A stretch of DNA of 64,000 nucleotides. Source: Acidobacteriota bacterium (lineage in GTDB: Bacteria; Acidobacteriota; Blastocatellia; Pyrinomonadales; Pyrinomonadaceae). The translations under genes and the position numbers were made by a program. Below are positions 1 to 9,544 of the stretch, piece after piece; positions within the stretch are counted from its first letter, which is position 1; the number at the start of each line of letters is the position of its first letter. Under the pieces are notes generated by a model. It was given only the letters and a program-made list of their open reading frames with translations, had not been told where the DNA came from and did no database searches. Where the stretch lies: contig JAHBSG010000011.1 in assembly GCA_019639235.1 (NCBI GenBank), positions 1 to 64,000 on the forward strand, written 5' to 3'.

Positions 1-1265
1 TTGTCTCTGTAAATGAAGAAAAAGAGCGGGTTTTCGACCGCTTCCGCGGGCGGATAATGTTCCCGGTGCTGGACGTCAATGGAAACCCGGTCGCCTTCGG
101 TGCAAGGGCGATGGGCGACGACCAGCCGAAATACCTGAATTCGCCGGAAACGCCCGCTTACGTCAAGGGCCAGCATCTTTACGGGCTTTTTCAGTCGAAG
201 GACACCATACGGGAGAAGAAATTCGCCATCTTGGTCGAGGGATATCTGGACCTGATCGCTCTTTACCAGTTCGGCATTACGAACGTCGCTGCAAGCCTCG
301 GAACGGCCTTCACGCCGGAACAGTCAAAGCTCCTTTCCCGCTTCACCAAACGCGTGGTGATCAACTACGACGGCGATAACGCCGGCATCAATGCTGCGAA
401 GCGAGCCATCGAGCATCTTCTGCCGCAAGACTTTGAGATCAAGGTGCTCGTCCTGCCCGGTGGCCAAGACCCGGACGACTTCATCCGCGCGAACGGAACG
501 GAAGCCTACAATGCGGCACGCGGCAAGGCAAAGCCCTTTCTCGGCTTTACGCTTGAGGCCTCACTACGCGGCCGGAGCCTCGCAAACCCTCGCGACAAGG
601 CTGACGCGATATCCGAAGCGATGCCGGCAATTGCGGCGATCAAGAATCCGATCCAGAAGCGTGAATCGTTTGACCAGGCGATGACGTTTTTCCGCATCGA
701 CGATGACGGGATAAAGCGTGATCTGTGGCGTTCAGTGCGGTCGGATTCGGTCGATTCAGGCACGATCGGGAAGCAGGTCAGAAAGCTCCATCATTCGCGT
801 ATTACGGTGGCTGAACAACACCTACTTGAGTTGATCATTCACGACCGCGAGCTTTGCGAGATCGTCCTCGCTTCGCTTGAGGAGACTGATCACGCCGACC
901 TCGTGACCGGGCCGATCTTTCAAGCGTTGATAAGCCGGATGGGCAACGGAGGGCTACCAACGCCGGACGAACTTCACGAGCTCTTTACCGACGACGAGAC
1001 TCTCCACGACATCACCGGTATGCTTCAGCTTGCGGAGCCGAAACGGCAGGCAGGTGAGATTATTGATGACGTTTTACGATCTGCGGAGAACTGCATCTGC
1101 ACGCTCCGTAAACTTGCCATAGACAACCGGCTTGCCGCCATCGCGCAGGAGATGATCGCCGCCGAAAATGCCTCGGATCCTGGGCTGGTGAACACGCTCG
1201 TAGCCGAACAGCTCGAGCTTGCCCGCATACGCCACGACCTCCTTAGTAAAATCAAGGAAATCTGA
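1..1265 (+). CDS. dnaG: DNA primase DnaG, C-terminal part (5' truncated by window edge)
   Basis: DnaG makes the RNA primers for DNA replication and binds the DnaB helicase through its C-terminal domain. The frame is open from base 3, so the start lies outside the window, and about 420 residues are visible. The fragment begins in the RNA polymerase core with the family motif FDRFRGRIMFP (before and across the Met at 57). The Toprim domain follows, with VEGYLD (catalytic Glu) encoded near 237 and YDGDNAG (metal-binding Asp pair) near 366. The last 150 or so residues are a helical region expected to bind DnaB. The zinc-binding domain is missing only because of the window edge. rpoD follows 117 bp downstream on the same strand, the classical macromolecular-synthesis arrangement. 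Identity is secure. Confidence 0.96.
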   Translation, partial: VSVNEEKERVFDRFRGRIMFPVLDVNGNPVAFGARAMGDDQPKYLNSPETPAYVKGQHLYGLFQSKDTIREKKFAILVEGYLDLIALYQFGITNVAASLGTAFTPEQSKLLSRFTKRVVINYDGDNAGINAAKRAIEHLLPQDFEIKVLVLPGGQDPDDFIRANGTEAYNAARGKAKPFLGFTLEASLRGRSLANPRDKADAISEAMPAIAAIKNPIQKRESFDQAMTFFRIDDDGIKRDLWRSVRSDSVDSGTIGKQVRKLHHSRITVAEQHLLELIIHDRELCEIVLASLEETDHADLVTGPIFQALISRMGNGGLPTPDELHELFTDDETLHDITGMLQLAEPKRQAGEIIDDVLRSAENCICTLRKLAIDNRLAAIAQEMIAAENASDPGLVNTLVAEQLELARIRHDLLSKIKEI

Positions 1266-1382
1266 TAACATAATGAGTTTAGTTCTTGCGGCAGCCCGCT
1301 GAACTTTTTGCGTTCGGAAACGTTTAAACATTGATTGCAAACAACGGTTTGGTGCCCCTTTTAATCCAAATCGTTTTGACTT

Positions 1383-3116
1383 ATGGCCGATTACGACGAG
1401 AAAGAAGACCTGATGGACCGCTTGATGGCCATCGGCAAAAGAAAGAAATTCCTGAGCCTCGACGAGCTTCACCGTGAAATGCCCGAGAATATGATGTCTC
1501 CCGAGGACATCGAAGACGTTCTCGAACGCCTGGAAGGTGCAAACATTTCAGTTGCCGAAAACGACGCGCAGATGCTCGAAAGAGCACAGAACCTCGCATT
1601 GGATGACGAGGAGGAATCGGTCGACGAGGACGACCTCGACCTTGACCTCTCCGCCGGCACACTCGACAAATCGAACGACCCGGTAAGGCTGTACCTTCGG
1701 GAAATGGGCATCGTCCCGCTACTTACCCGCGAAGGCGAGGTCGCGATCGCAAAGCGTATCGAACGCGGTCAGATCAAGACGCAAAAAGCACTTTCTCGTT
1801 CGCCGATAGCGGTGGAAAGGCTCCTCGAGCTCGGAACCGAACTTGAAAACGGCGTTCACAGCATTCGCGAGACGGTCATTTTTGCCGAACAAGCTGAGAT
1901 CTCGGTCGAAGAAGACAAGGCCGAGGAATATCTCCGCTGGACACTCGAAGGCATCGAACGGATCAAGAAGACCTATGCCGCGGCCGTGAAGTCGTGGGCG
2001 GCCCTTGCTAAGGAGCAGGCGGCTCAAAAGGGCAAGGCAAAGCCGGGCAAGAAGCTTCTCCGTCTTCGTCGGCAGACCGCACGGCTTCGGCTCGAAGTGG
2101 CGGCCGAGATCAAGGCCCTCAACCTGACCGAATACGCGACCCAGATACTGATCTCGGCTATCAAACAGGTGGTCGAACAGATCAAGTCCCACGAAGCGTC
2201 AATCAAGAAGCACGAGAGGAAGATCGCACGCGGAAAGGTTACGCCGGCGGATAAAAGGAAGATCAATGCCGCGATTCGTCAGGAAAAGGCCGAGATAGCT
2301 GTTTTCGAGGAGCAGTACAGGATACCGGCTCTTGAGATCAAGCGCTCACTCCAGACGATCATCGTTGGTGAGGCCGAAACGAACCAGGCGAAGCGAGAAC
2401 TGGTCGAAGCCAACCTTCGACTTGTCGTCTCCATTGCTAAAAAATACACGAACCGCGGCCTCCAGTTCCTCGACCTTATCCAAGAAGGAAATATCGGCCT
2501 GATGAAGGCTGTCGACAAGTTCGAATGGCGTCGCGGATACAAGTTTTCGACCTACGCTACTTGGTGGATACGGCAGGCTATCACGCGTGCGATCGCAGAC
2601 CAGGCAAGGACGATCCGTATCCCTGTCCACATGATCGAGACGATCAACAAGCTGATCCGCACTTCGCGGTTGCTTGTGCAGGAACTTGGTCGCGAACCAT
2701 CGAGCGAAGAGATCGCAAAGCGGATGGACATTCCGGTATCGAAGGTCCGAAAGGTGCTCAAGATCGCCCAAGAGCCGATTTCGCTCGAAACACCGATCGG
2801 CGAGGAAGAGGATTCGCACCTCGGCGATTTCATCGAGGACCGCTCGATACTCAACCCGGCCGAATCGGTCACCTTCTCCAACCTTCGTGAGATCACTGAC
2901 GAGGTTTTGGCAACGTTGACTCCGCGTGAGGAGAAGGTCATAAAGATGCGTTTTGGGCTCGGCTCAACCGGGTCAGAACATACGCTCGAAGAGGTCGGAC
3001 AGCATTTCGCAGTCACCCGCGAACGTATCCGCCAAATCGAGGCAAAGGCCCTACGCAAGCTTCGTCACCCTTCGCGGTCACGAAGGCTCAAGGCCTTCCT
3101 CGAAGGCAAGCAGTAG
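1383..3116 (+). CDS. rpoD: RNA polymerase primary sigma factor RpoD (sigma-70)
   Basis: This is the housekeeping sigma factor that directs RNA polymerase to -35/-10 promoters. The 577 residues contain region 1.1 (about 8-75), a short acidic linker, region 1.2 ([11 protein letters not shown], about 99-130), a lysine-rich non-conserved region of about 200 residues, region 2 (from about 342, with [19 protein letters not shown] and [14 protein letters not shown] motifs for -10 recognition and melting), region 3, and region 4 (from about 509) with the helix-turn-helix [20 protein letters not shown]. The start ATG at 1383 gives the usual N terminus. It follows dnaG on the same strand. A weak hairpin with a T-rich tail lies just after the stop. 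The full set of regions identifies a group 1 sigma. Confidence 0.97.
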   Translation: MADYDEKEDLMDRLMAIGKRKKFLSLDELHREMPENMMSPEDIEDVLERLEGANISVAENDAQMLERAQNLALDDEEESVDEDDLDLDLSAGTLDKSNDPVRLYLREMGIVPLLTREGEVAIAKRIERGQIKTQKALSRSPIAVERLLELGTELENGVHSIRETVIFAEQAEISVEEDKAEEYLRWTLEGIERIKKTYAAAVKSWAALAKEQAAQKGKAKPGKKLLRLRRQTARLRLEVAAEIKALNLTEYATQILISAIKQVVEQIKSHEASIKKHERKIARGKVTPADKRKINAAIRQEKAEIAVFEEQYRIPALEIKRSLQTIIVGEAETNQAKRELVEANLRLVVSIAKKYTNRGLQFLDLIQEGNIGLMKAVDKFEWRRGYKFSTYATWWIRQAITRAIADQARTIRIPVHMIETINKLIRTSRLLVQELGREPSSEEIAKRMDIPVSKVRKVLKIAQEPISLETPIGEEEDSHLGDFIEDRSILNPAESVTFSNLREITDEVLATLTPREEKVIKMRFGLGSTGSEHTLEEVGQHFAVTRERIRQIEAKALRKLRHPSRSRRLKAFLEGKQ

Positions 3117-3138
3117 GCTTTCCCAAAAATATTCATCA

Positions 3139-3175
3139 GAGGGCTCCGTTAATCGACCGGGCTCTCATTTTATTC
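3139..3175 (+). terminator. Possible rho-independent terminator after rpoD
   Basis: GAGGGCTC (3139-3146) can pair with GGGCTCTC (3159-3166) using two G-T wobbles, with a 12-nt loop and a T-rich tail (ATTTTATTC). The position, right after rpoD and at the 3' end of the convergent cca gene, fits a terminator. The wobble pairs make it weak. Confidence 0.35.
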
Positions 3176-4585
3176 AAAGAGCAAATTGGCCTTTGCCCGT
3201 GCGTCCTCAAGCGAAGCCACAACGCCGTCGAGTTGCATTTCATAGACCTCATCGAGAATGCGTTTGAACTCGGGCCCGGGCTTAAGGCCCATTTCGATCA
3301 GGTGTCTGCCCATCAGGATAGGTTCCGGTGCTTTCTTTTCGATCGAGAGCGACCGAACGCGTTCGATGAACCACTCCTGTGCTTCCGAGCCAAAAATCAT
3401 CTTACTTCGGTCGCCGTCCGGATAGCGGCCGAGGCTATCGGCCTTTGCGACCCGGTACAACAGGTCGGGTTCTACCCTTCGGGCGAGCCGGCGAAACGCA
3501 CCGTCGCCGACCTTGTTCCCCTTTTGCTCGGACTTGTAAAACTCGCCTGGCTTTAGGTGATATCGCACGAGCTCAACCACTTGCTTGCGGACGTCGTAAC
3601 CATTGAGTGTGTAAATACCGAGCGTATCGAGCAGAGAAAGCGTTGGGCCAACGCCTGCTTCATCATGCCCGAGCGAACGGATGCGGCCGTCACTCTTCTC
3701 TGTCGTTGCCGGCTTCCCGAGGTCGTGGCAGAGCGCCCCAAGCATTACCGCGACCTGCCTCTCATACGGCAGATCATCGATCAGCATGCGTGCTTCATCG
3801 ACGACCATTAGCGTGTGTATATCAACGTCGCCTTCCGGGTGCCAATCCGGCTCCTGCGGTACGCCGACCAACGCTTGCAGCTCGGGAAAGAGCTGAACAA
3901 CTACGTTGAGGTCAAATAGCAACCTGAGCCCGATCGACGGACGCTGTGCCTTGAGAAGGATCTTCTCGACCTCGCCCCAGACGCGTTCCCGCGGAAGGTC
4001 GGTGACGTCGATCGACCTGCAAAGCTCCGCCGTCTCAGGCGCAATGTCGAACTCAAGCCGGGCGGCGAACTGTGCCGCACGAAGCACTCGGAGCGAATCC
4101 TCGGGAAACGTAGTGTCCGACACGTGCCGGAGCGTCTTTAGGCCGATGTCTCCACGGCCGTCGAAGGGGTCGACGATCTCCCCCGTCAGCGGGTCTTTGA
4201 GGATCGCATTGACGGTGAAATCACGCCGCGAGCACGCCTCTTCGAACGTCATTTCGGGGTCGCCTTCGACCGCGAAGCCGCGATGGCCCGGGCCTGACTT
4301 CCGCTCGCGGCGCGGCAGCGAAACATCCAGATCGCGGCCGAGCTTATAGACCGCGAAGACCTCGCCAACCGCGTTCACCGGAACGCCCTCCTCGCCTACC
4401 GTCGCCGCGAAAGCCTCGAGAAAGCCGAGGAGCCGTGCCGGTTCGATGCCGTAAACCTCGACGTCCCAATCCTTTGGTGCAATGCCCATCAGTTCGTCGC
4501 GGACGCACCCGCCGACAAGCATCGCCCGGCCGCCAGCCGCTCGGATGGCGTTTGCCAGGTTCAGGATGTCGCGTTCTGTGGTCAT
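3170..4585 (-). CDS. cca: CCA-adding enzyme / tRNA nucleotidyltransferase with HD domain
   Basis: This protein adds or repairs the 3' CCA of tRNA and may carry an HD phosphohydrolase activity. The 471 residues start with the class II nucleotidyltransferase head: GGCVRDELMG (residues 25-34) and DWDVE (39-43), whose two aspartates should bind the catalytic metal. Next come the SRRDFTVNAI-type motif (about residue 120) and the tRNA-binding neck. An HD domain follows (CHDLGKP, near residue 280, with HTLMVVDEA before it). The HD domain separates it from simple poly(A) polymerases, but CCA versus poly(A) specificity cannot be proven here. The start ATG lies one base after the ftcD stop (TAA-G-ATG), so the two genes are very likely translationally coupled. 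Confidence 0.88.
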   Translation of the reverse strand: MTTERDILNLANAIRAAGGRAMLVGGCVRDELMGIAPKDWDVEVYGIEPARLLGFLEAFAATVGEEGVPVNAVGEVFAVYKLGRDLDVSLPRRERKSGPGHRGFAVEGDPEMTFEEACSRRDFTVNAILKDPLTGEIVDPFDGRGDIGLKTLRHVSDTTFPEDSLRVLRAAQFAARLEFDIAPETAELCRSIDVTDLPRERVWGEVEKILLKAQRPSIGLRLLFDLNVVVQLFPELQALVGVPQEPDWHPEGDVDIHTLMVVDEARMLIDDLPYERQVAVMLGALCHDLGKPATTEKSDGRIRSLGHDEAGVGPTLSLLDTLGIYTLNGYDVRKQVVELVRYHLKPGEFYKSEQKGNKVGDGAFRRLARRVEPDLLYRVAKADSLGRYPDGDRSKMIFGSEAQEWFIERVRSLSIEKKAPEPILMGRHLIEMGLKPGPEFKRILDEVYEMQLDGVVASLEDARAKANLLFE

Positions 4586-4586
4586 C

Positions 4587-6287
4587 TTATTGGCTGATCT
4601 TTCCGTTCACTATCTCCATAATCTCGGCTTCCTGTTCGATCGCTCTGCGTTCGATCTCGGCTCCGCGGGCGAGCATTTCCGCGGCGAATTCCTTGTCTTT
4701 CAAACCCGCTGCGTTGATCTTGACGTTGAGAAACGCCCCGATCACCGCCGAGCGGGCACAGAGTGCTCCGACTCCGGCGTCCGTCACCGAGTTCGGATTG
4801 CCGTGCTCGGCCATCGCCCGGATCACCTCAAATGAATCGAAGGCTCGCTCCATCGTCCGGAAAGGGACCTCGGTCGCGTATTTTGTCGCCTCCTCGATCG
4901 CTTCGCTGCGGGCCGCTTTTTCTTCTTCGGTTCCCTTCGGCAGGCCGAAGGCGGCCATCACGCGGTTGAACGATTCCGTGTCCTCATCGACGAGCCGCAG
5001 AAGCTCTTCTTTTATCTCCTGAGCCTTGACGGCCCAGTCCGAAAACTCCTCCCAGCGTTCGTCCCAGCCCGCCTTGTGCGACGAGAGATTTGCGACCATC
5101 GCGGCGAGTGCCGCTCCGAGTGCTCCCATGTAGGCCGAGATCGAGCCGCCGCCGGGTGCGGGCGATTCGGACGCCGTCTCTTCGGCAAACTCGCGGCAGG
5201 TCATATCGACGAGCCGTTTGCCGGCGTTCTCCGCGGCAAGCACGTACTCGATAATCTTCTCGTGCGGGTTCCAGGGCTTGAGGTCGTCGAGCCCCATCGA
5301 CCGAATCGCGATCTTGACGATCTCGCTTTCGGCGATGCCGTGCGAGCGGCCCTGCTTGGTCAGGTAATGTTTGCCCGCGTCGATGATCGCCGCTTTCGGC
5401 ACGAGCCCGACGATCTCGAGGCCCGTGACGCGGATTCCTCGTGCGGCGGCCTTGCTGCTCACCTCGTCAAAGGCGACGTGGAGCGGCGTCTCCGAAAGGT
5501 TCGTGATGTTCATCGAGACCTGTGCGATGCCGTATTCCTCGATGTACCAGCCGATCGCCTTGGTGCCCTTCAGCGTTCCGGGGATCATCACCGGCTCGCC
5601 GTTCTCGCCCATTATCGGCTTGCCGGTTATCGGGTGGCCTTCGCGTTTTGGGCGGCCTTTTTCGCGGACGTCGAAGGCGATGGCGTTCGCCCGCCGCGTG
5701 GAGGTCGTATTGAGGTTGAAGTTGACGGCGATGAGGAAATCGCGTGCCCCGACCGCCGTCGCTCCCGAGCGGGCGACGCTTTCGGTAAACTCCGCCGGGC
5801 CAAAGTCCGGCCGCCACTCGGCCGTCGAGATGCGATCCTTCAGCCCCTCATATTCGCCCTCGCGGCAGTTCGCGAGGTTGCGGCGCGTCTCGCTCGCGGC
5901 GGCGTTCTCATAGAGATAAACCGGAATGCCGAGTTCCTCGCCGAGCCGCTGCCCGAGCTTGCGGGCGTACTCGGCCGTCTCTTCCATCGTGATGCCGGAG
6001 ACGGGAACGAGCGGGCAGACGTCGGTCGCGCCGAACCGCGGATGGTCGCCCTTGTGGCCACGCATATCGATCAGCTCCTGTGCTTTCCTTGCCGCCTGAA
6101 AGGCCGCCTCGACCACCTCGTCCGGCGTGCCGACAAAGGTCACGACCGTCCGGTTGGTCGTCGCTCCGGGGTCAACGTCGAGCAGCTTCACGCCGTCGAC
6201 CCGTTCGATCTCGTCCGTGATCTGCCGGATCACCGCCATGTCGCGGCCCTCGCTGAAATTGGGCACACACTCTATCAATCTCGTCAT
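4587..6287 (-). CDS. ftcD: Formiminotransferase-cyclodeaminase (FtcD)
   Basis: This bifunctional folate enzyme of histidine degradation transfers the formimino group of formiminoglutamate to tetrahydrofolate and then cyclodeaminates it to methenyl-THF. The 566 residues have the N-terminal formiminotransferase domain (IECVPNFSEGRD near the start; GHKGDHPRFGATDVCPL) and the C-terminal cyclodeaminase domain (ESPAPGGGSISAYMGALG near residue 375). I chose the start at 6287 because GGAG lies 6-7 nt upstream and the family N terminus begins there. A longer open frame to 6488 only translates a 9-bp tandem repeat. No hutH/U/I genes are in the window, so the pathway context is missing. cca is coupled downstream. 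Confidence 0.93.
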   Translation of the reverse strand: MTRLIECVPNFSEGRDMAVIRQITDEIERVDGVKLLDVDPGATTNRTVVTFVGTPDEVVEAAFQAARKAQELIDMRGHKGDHPRFGATDVCPLVPVSGITMEETAEYARKLGQRLGEELGIPVYLYENAAASETRRNLANCREGEYEGLKDRISTAEWRPDFGPAEFTESVARSGATAVGARDFLIAVNFNLNTTSTRRANAIAFDVREKGRPKREGHPITGKPIMGENGEPVMIPGTLKGTKAIGWYIEEYGIAQVSMNITNLSETPLHVAFDEVSSKAAARGIRVTGLEIVGLVPKAAIIDAGKHYLTKQGRSHGIAESEIVKIAIRSMGLDDLKPWNPHEKIIEYVLAAENAGKRLVDMTCREFAEETASESPAPGGGSISAYMGALGAALAAMVANLSSHKAGWDERWEEFSDWAVKAQEIKEELLRLVDEDTESFNRVMAAFGLPKGTEEEKAARSEAIEEATKYATEVPFRTMERAFDSFEVIRAMAEHGNPNSVTDAGVGALCARSAVIGAFLNVKINAAGLKDKEFAAEMLARGAEIERRAIEQEAEIMEIVNGKISQ

Positions 6288-6400
6288 ATTTTTCTCCGCC
6301 ACTGACCGCTTACATTTTGTGCACAGCTTGCCCGCGAATTCAATTTCGCCGGTCGGTATCCTTTCCGGGTGTTTCATTTTTTGAAGACCGCTTTCGCATC

Positions 6401-6463
6401 TGAAACGGTTGAAACGCCTGAAAGAAATGAAACACCTGAAACAGTTGAAACACGTGAAATTTT
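6401..6463. repeat. 9-bp tandem repeat, TGAAACNNN x7
   Basis: Seven consecutive 9-bp units begin with TGAAA: TGAAACGGT, TGAAACGCC, TGAAAGAAA, TGAAACACC, TGAAACAGT, TGAAACACG and TGAAATTTT. The array fills the spacer between the ATPase gene stop (6464) and ftcD (start 6287). It could expand or contract by slippage. It contains no evident promoter or terminator. Confidence 0.9.
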
Positions 6464-7723
6464 TCATTCGAGGGTCACCTTTAGGCACCTGTGAACGGTC
6501 GGAGCGGAAACCCCGAGCCGTTCACTGATCTGACGCTGAGAAAAACCGAGCTTCCGGAGTTCGATGCACTTCTCGATCAGCATCATCTTTTCCGGCTCTT
6601 TCGGCGAAGTCATCCAGCCGATGTGGTCGCGTTCGTCGGTGAGGCCTTCGGGCTCCATCGCGAGCCAGCAGGCATCTTTCCTGATGCGAAGGGTCACGAC
6701 GCGGTCGTCCGGTTCGGCGGGCGTATTTCGCTGCTTGAGGCACTTGAGGTACCGGACGTCGGGCCCAAGCCGCGACCGCCCGAGGGCGAAGACGCTATCG
6801 GCAAAATTGGCGATCATCTTCGAGCCCTGCAGGTCGTTGAGCGTGAACGGCCAGGCGGCGTAACGCTTTGGCGTATGGGCAAGGACGAGGATCGAGAGGC
6901 CGTACTCGCGGCGAATTCGGGCAAGTGCCTTCATGATCCGCGGGGCGGCGTTGCCGGTCTGCGAAGAATTATTGAGCCAGGTGATGTTGTCGATAATGAC
7001 GACCGTGGCCTCGGTAAAGCGGACGAGCCGGACGATCGAATCGGTGATGAACTCGGTCTCGCTGCCAAAGTCGTCGGGCAATTGGTGATAGGCACGCGGC
7101 TGGCTGCGGATGAAATTGCGATGGAAAGGAAACTTTGCCGGCGCGTTCGGGTCGTCGTTGGAATAGCGGCGGTCAAACTGCTCGCGGGTCAGCTCGAGGT
7201 CGAAATAGATGACACGCTGTGATGGGGCGTCGAGATCAAGACCGCCGACGCCCACGCCCGAGGCGACCGATTGGGCGATCTGCGTCGCCAAAATGCTCTT
7301 GCCGGCACCGGTATCGGAAAACAGAACGGCAAGCTCGCCCTCGGCCCAAAACCTGCCGAGGATCCGCGGCCGGCGGTCGTTGAACTTCGGTTTGGTGAAA
7401 TAGAGATACGCCGGGCTCGCCGTAAAGATATTGTCAACGCGGCGGTACCGCATCCGCGGCAGAAGCGTTTCATGCAAGTGCGAGAGCACATGATAGTCCG
7501 GCTGGCCCTCGTATTCGTCTTGCGTTTCGGTTGCGTCGGCGACATCGCCCTCAGAGGTCTCGGTGCTCTCGGTGCTCTCTGTGCTCTCCGTGGTTTCAGC
7601 GGGTTCGGTCTCATCGCCTGCGTCCTCATCGTCAAAAAGAAACGGATACCGCTCCCGTGCCTCCGCCTCATCATCAAAATCCTCGTCGTCTTCGCTCCGT
7701 ATCGTATGATATTCATCTCTCAT
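6464..7723 (-). CDS. RecA-fold (AAA_25/RepA-like) ATPase with C-terminal helix-turn-helix
   Basis: The protein is a predicted cytosolic ATPase of the RepA/KaiC-like helicase fold, with no specific role recognised. From the 7723 start it has 419 residues: an acidic N-terminal segment with a TEST-type Thr/Glu/Ser repeat (coded by 9-bp DNA units near 7555-7600), Walker A SDTGAGKS, Walker B VVIIDNITWL, and a C-terminal HTH (GFSQRQISERLGVSAPTVHRCL). The start at 7723 (MRDEYH) has GGGGGAG about 10 nt upstream; 7732 is an alternative. Homologues are often annotated as AAA family ATPase or RepA-like. There is no plasmid or phage context here. The HTH suggests DNA binding. It is upstream of ftcD, but the 176-bp spacer makes an operon uncertain. 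Confidence 0.75.
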   Translation of the reverse strand: MRDEYHTIRSEDDEDFDDEAEARERYPFLFDDEDAGDETEPAETTESTESTESTETSEGDVADATETQDEYEGQPDYHVLSHLHETLLPRMRYRRVDNIFTASPAYLYFTKPKFNDRRPRILGRFWAEGELAVLFSDTGAGKSILATQIAQSVASGVGVGGLDLDAPSQRVIYFDLELTREQFDRRYSNDDPNAPAKFPFHRNFIRSQPRAYHQLPDDFGSETEFITDSIVRLVRFTEATVVIIDNITWLNNSSQTGNAAPRIMKALARIRREYGLSILVLAHTPKRYAAWPFTLNDLQGSKMIANFADSVFALGRSRLGPDVRYLKCLKQRNTPAEPDDRVVTLRIRKDACWLAMEPEGLTDERDHIGWMTSPKEPEKMMLIEKCIELRKLGFSQRQISERLGVSAPTVHRCLKVTLE

Positions 7724-7737
7724 ACCCGCCATTCTCC

Positions 7738-8018
7738 CCCGCCCATCGGCACAACAAAACACCGATCCGCAAGATACGGGAGAAATGAAAGATATGGATG
7801 ATTTGGAAGGCGGAGTTGCAGAGTTGTCGGACTCCACGGTTCAGAGTCTCGGGTTTGTCCGACCTCATAGCTGGGGTGTTAAGAGTATTCGGGGCAAATC
7901 GAACCGAGAATTGGTCATGCCTGGAAAACTTTCATACACTCGTCGGTTCGTTTCGCGGTATAATCTCGTCTAGTTCGCCTAATTGGGATCGATCCACTTC
8001 GGAGTAACCAGTATTTTT
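7738..8018. other. Intergenic region between divergent genes; weak promoter-like box
   Basis: This 281-bp spacer lies between the minus-strand ATPase gene and the plus-strand TPR gene. A good -10 hexamer TATAAT lies at 7959-7964, about 55 bp upstream of the TPR start, but no convincing -35 is seen at 16-18 bp. Short open frames here have no family features and are not called. GGAG at 8001-8004 is a plausible but distant ribosome site for the TPR gene. Confidence 0.35.
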
Positions 8019-8690
8019 ATGAAACCAAGCACTCTTGTATCGTCATTATATTTAATCGCGCTCTTCGCGAGTTTCGCGGCTGCTCAGGGCAGAGAGCCAG
8101 AGTGTTCTACGGATCCGAATAATCCCGAGGTGGTCGCTTTGATCAAAAAAGGTGTCGAGCTAGAAGATCGGCGAGATTTTCTTGGTGCGATCGAAACCCA
8201 GAAAAGGATCGTTGCGATCGAACCGAAGAACGAGTGTGCCCTGAATACTATCGCAGGTCTTTATGGCGTTCTTGGCGAGTTTGAGCAGGAGATCGCTTAT
8301 GCAAAGCGGGCTATTGAGGCCAACCCTAAATACTCGAAGGCGTATATCAATCTCGGGAATGCCCAAGCACAAACGGGACAATTAAAGGATGCGGAGATTT
8401 CGTTTCGAAAGGCGGGGGAGCTTTCTCCGGACGATCCTCTTCCAATTTATAGTCTAGGCGTGTTATCCGAACAGCAGCGGAAGTTTTCCGAAGCGATCGA
8501 GTTCTACAAGCGGTCGGTCGAGATCGACCCAAAGTTCGAGAACGGTTACTTCAATCTTGCTGCAATGCTGGCCAACCTTGGCCGATTCGCGGAAGCAAAG
8601 TCCATGCTGCTCAAGCTCCTCGAACTAAACCCTCAGGCCGATGATGCGAGGGCAATGCTCCGGCAGATCGAGCGTGAAATCCCGAAATAG
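8019..8690 (+). CDS. Exported tetratricopeptide-repeat protein
   Basis: A 223-residue protein with a signal peptide (MKPSTLVSSLYLIALFASFAAA, cleavage after the Ala-rich end) followed by about four to five TPR units. Examples are the segments with AYINLGNAQAQTGQLKDAEISFRKAGELSPDDP and YFNLAAMLANLGRFAEAKSMLLKLLELNP patterns, each with the Ala/Gly/Pro positions of the TPR consensus. It should sit in the periplasm or on the outer-membrane side and act as a protein-protein scaffold. The start at 8019 is preferred over an upstream Met at 7983 because it begins the signal peptide. The partner is unknown. The next gene also encodes an exported protein and may be co-transcribed. Confidence 0.82.
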   Translation: MKPSTLVSSLYLIALFASFAAAQGREPECSTDPNNPEVVALIKKGVELEDRRDFLGAIETQKRIVAIEPKNECALNTIAGLYGVLGEFEQEIAYAKRAIEANPKYSKAYINLGNAQAQTGQLKDAEISFRKAGELSPDDPLPIYSLGVLSEQQRKFSEAIEFYKRSVEIDPKFENGYFNLAAMLANLGRFAEAKSMLLKLLELNPQADDARAMLRQIEREIPK

Positions 8691-8790
8691 AATTGGGACC
8701 CTGGCTATCTTAGAAGCCCTGTCTCAGGATTTGTCGACCAAAAGTTTCTTCTTAACTATCAGGAATCTCGTGCTTTAAGGTAACCGTGAT

Positions 8791-9360
8791 ATGTTAATGA
8801 TCTCTCGTTCTAAGGCGTTTTTCTATCTGGTCTTACTGATTCTTTTCTCACCCCCAGTTCTTGCACAAGACAAACGACTAGATGAAGGCGCAAATGTTGT
8901 CCGTCTCGCTCCCGCTTCCTTCAAAGAGCTTCCGCTACTTGTAGTCGCAGACCTCGAAGCCCGGCAATGTACAATTCCGCAGACCTTCACGAAACGCGAA
9001 CCGCACAATGTTGTGAGCGGCAGCTTTATAAAGCGTGGCGAGGTCGACTGGGCAATTCTCTGTTCGAGGAACGGCGTCTCTACGATTTTGGTTTACCCAA
9101 GTGGACGAGTTCAAAGCGTTCACGAGCTTGGTACGGGGTCAGACGATGGCTATCTGCAGGTCATCGACGGCGAAGGTACGATCGGTTTTTCACGCAAGAT
9201 CGACCGAGCATCGATCGACTACGTTAAACGACGACTGCCGCCGAGCGTTCCAACGACATCGATAGATAAAGACGGCATCGAAGATATATTTGTCGAAAAA
9301 GCATCCGTTATCCGATATCTCTACCGCGGAGAGTGGACCGAGTTTATGGGACTAGATTAG
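8791..9360 (+). CDS. Exported protein of unknown function
   Basis: A 189-residue protein with an N-terminal signal peptide (SKAFFYLVLLILFSPPVLAQ). I do not recognise the family. The body has two cysteines (in ARQCTIPQ and AILCSRNG) that could form a disulfide, and a segment DKDGIEDIFVEKASVIRYLYRGEW that recalls an FG-GAP/VCBS-like turn (DxDG). The start at 8791 has AAGG about 10 nt upstream; the Met at 8797 is an alternative. It follows the TPR gene by 100 bp on the same strand. Downstream lies a long gene-free repeat block. The protein is probably periplasmic. Confidence 0.7.
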   Translation: MLMISRSKAFFYLVLLILFSPPVLAQDKRLDEGANVVRLAPASFKELPLLVVADLEARQCTIPQTFTKREPHNVVSGSFIKRGEVDWAILCSRNGVSTILVYPSGRVQSVHELGTGSDDGYLQVIDGEGTIGFSRKIDRASIDYVKRRLPPSVPTTSIDKDGIEDIFVEKASVIRYLYRGEWTEFMGLD

Positions 9361-9478
9361 TAGATGCGATGGAGGACGCAGCCTTATAAGCTGTCACACT
9401 GGCAGGAGTTCGGTAGCTTTGGAATCTCTCAGAGATTAATAGCAGTTACGACCTCTTGCGGCTTGCCGCCATGGTGTG

Positions 9479-9499
9479 CGGAAAGGCTCGGCCTTTCCG
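9479..9499. repeat. Palindrome CGGAAAGGC-TCG-GCCTTTCCG
   Basis: A perfect 9-bp inverted repeat with a 3-nt loop. It is the same arm sequence as the five AA-loop palindromes in the neighbouring repeat copies, so this is a sixth, isolated member of the family. Confidence 0.9.
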
Positions 9500-9544
9500 G
9501 TAGCGAGTCAAACCTAGCTGGGCTATGCCCTCGTTCAACAATTT

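Noticed and set aside
5076..6305. Plus-strand 409-codon frame opposite ftcD
   Set aside because: Antisense to ftcD, low-complexity Arg/Asp/Leu-rich product, no motif.
7785..7973. Short 62-codon open frame between the ATPase and TPR genes
   Set aside because: No SD, no homology pattern, and overlaps the promoter-like region.
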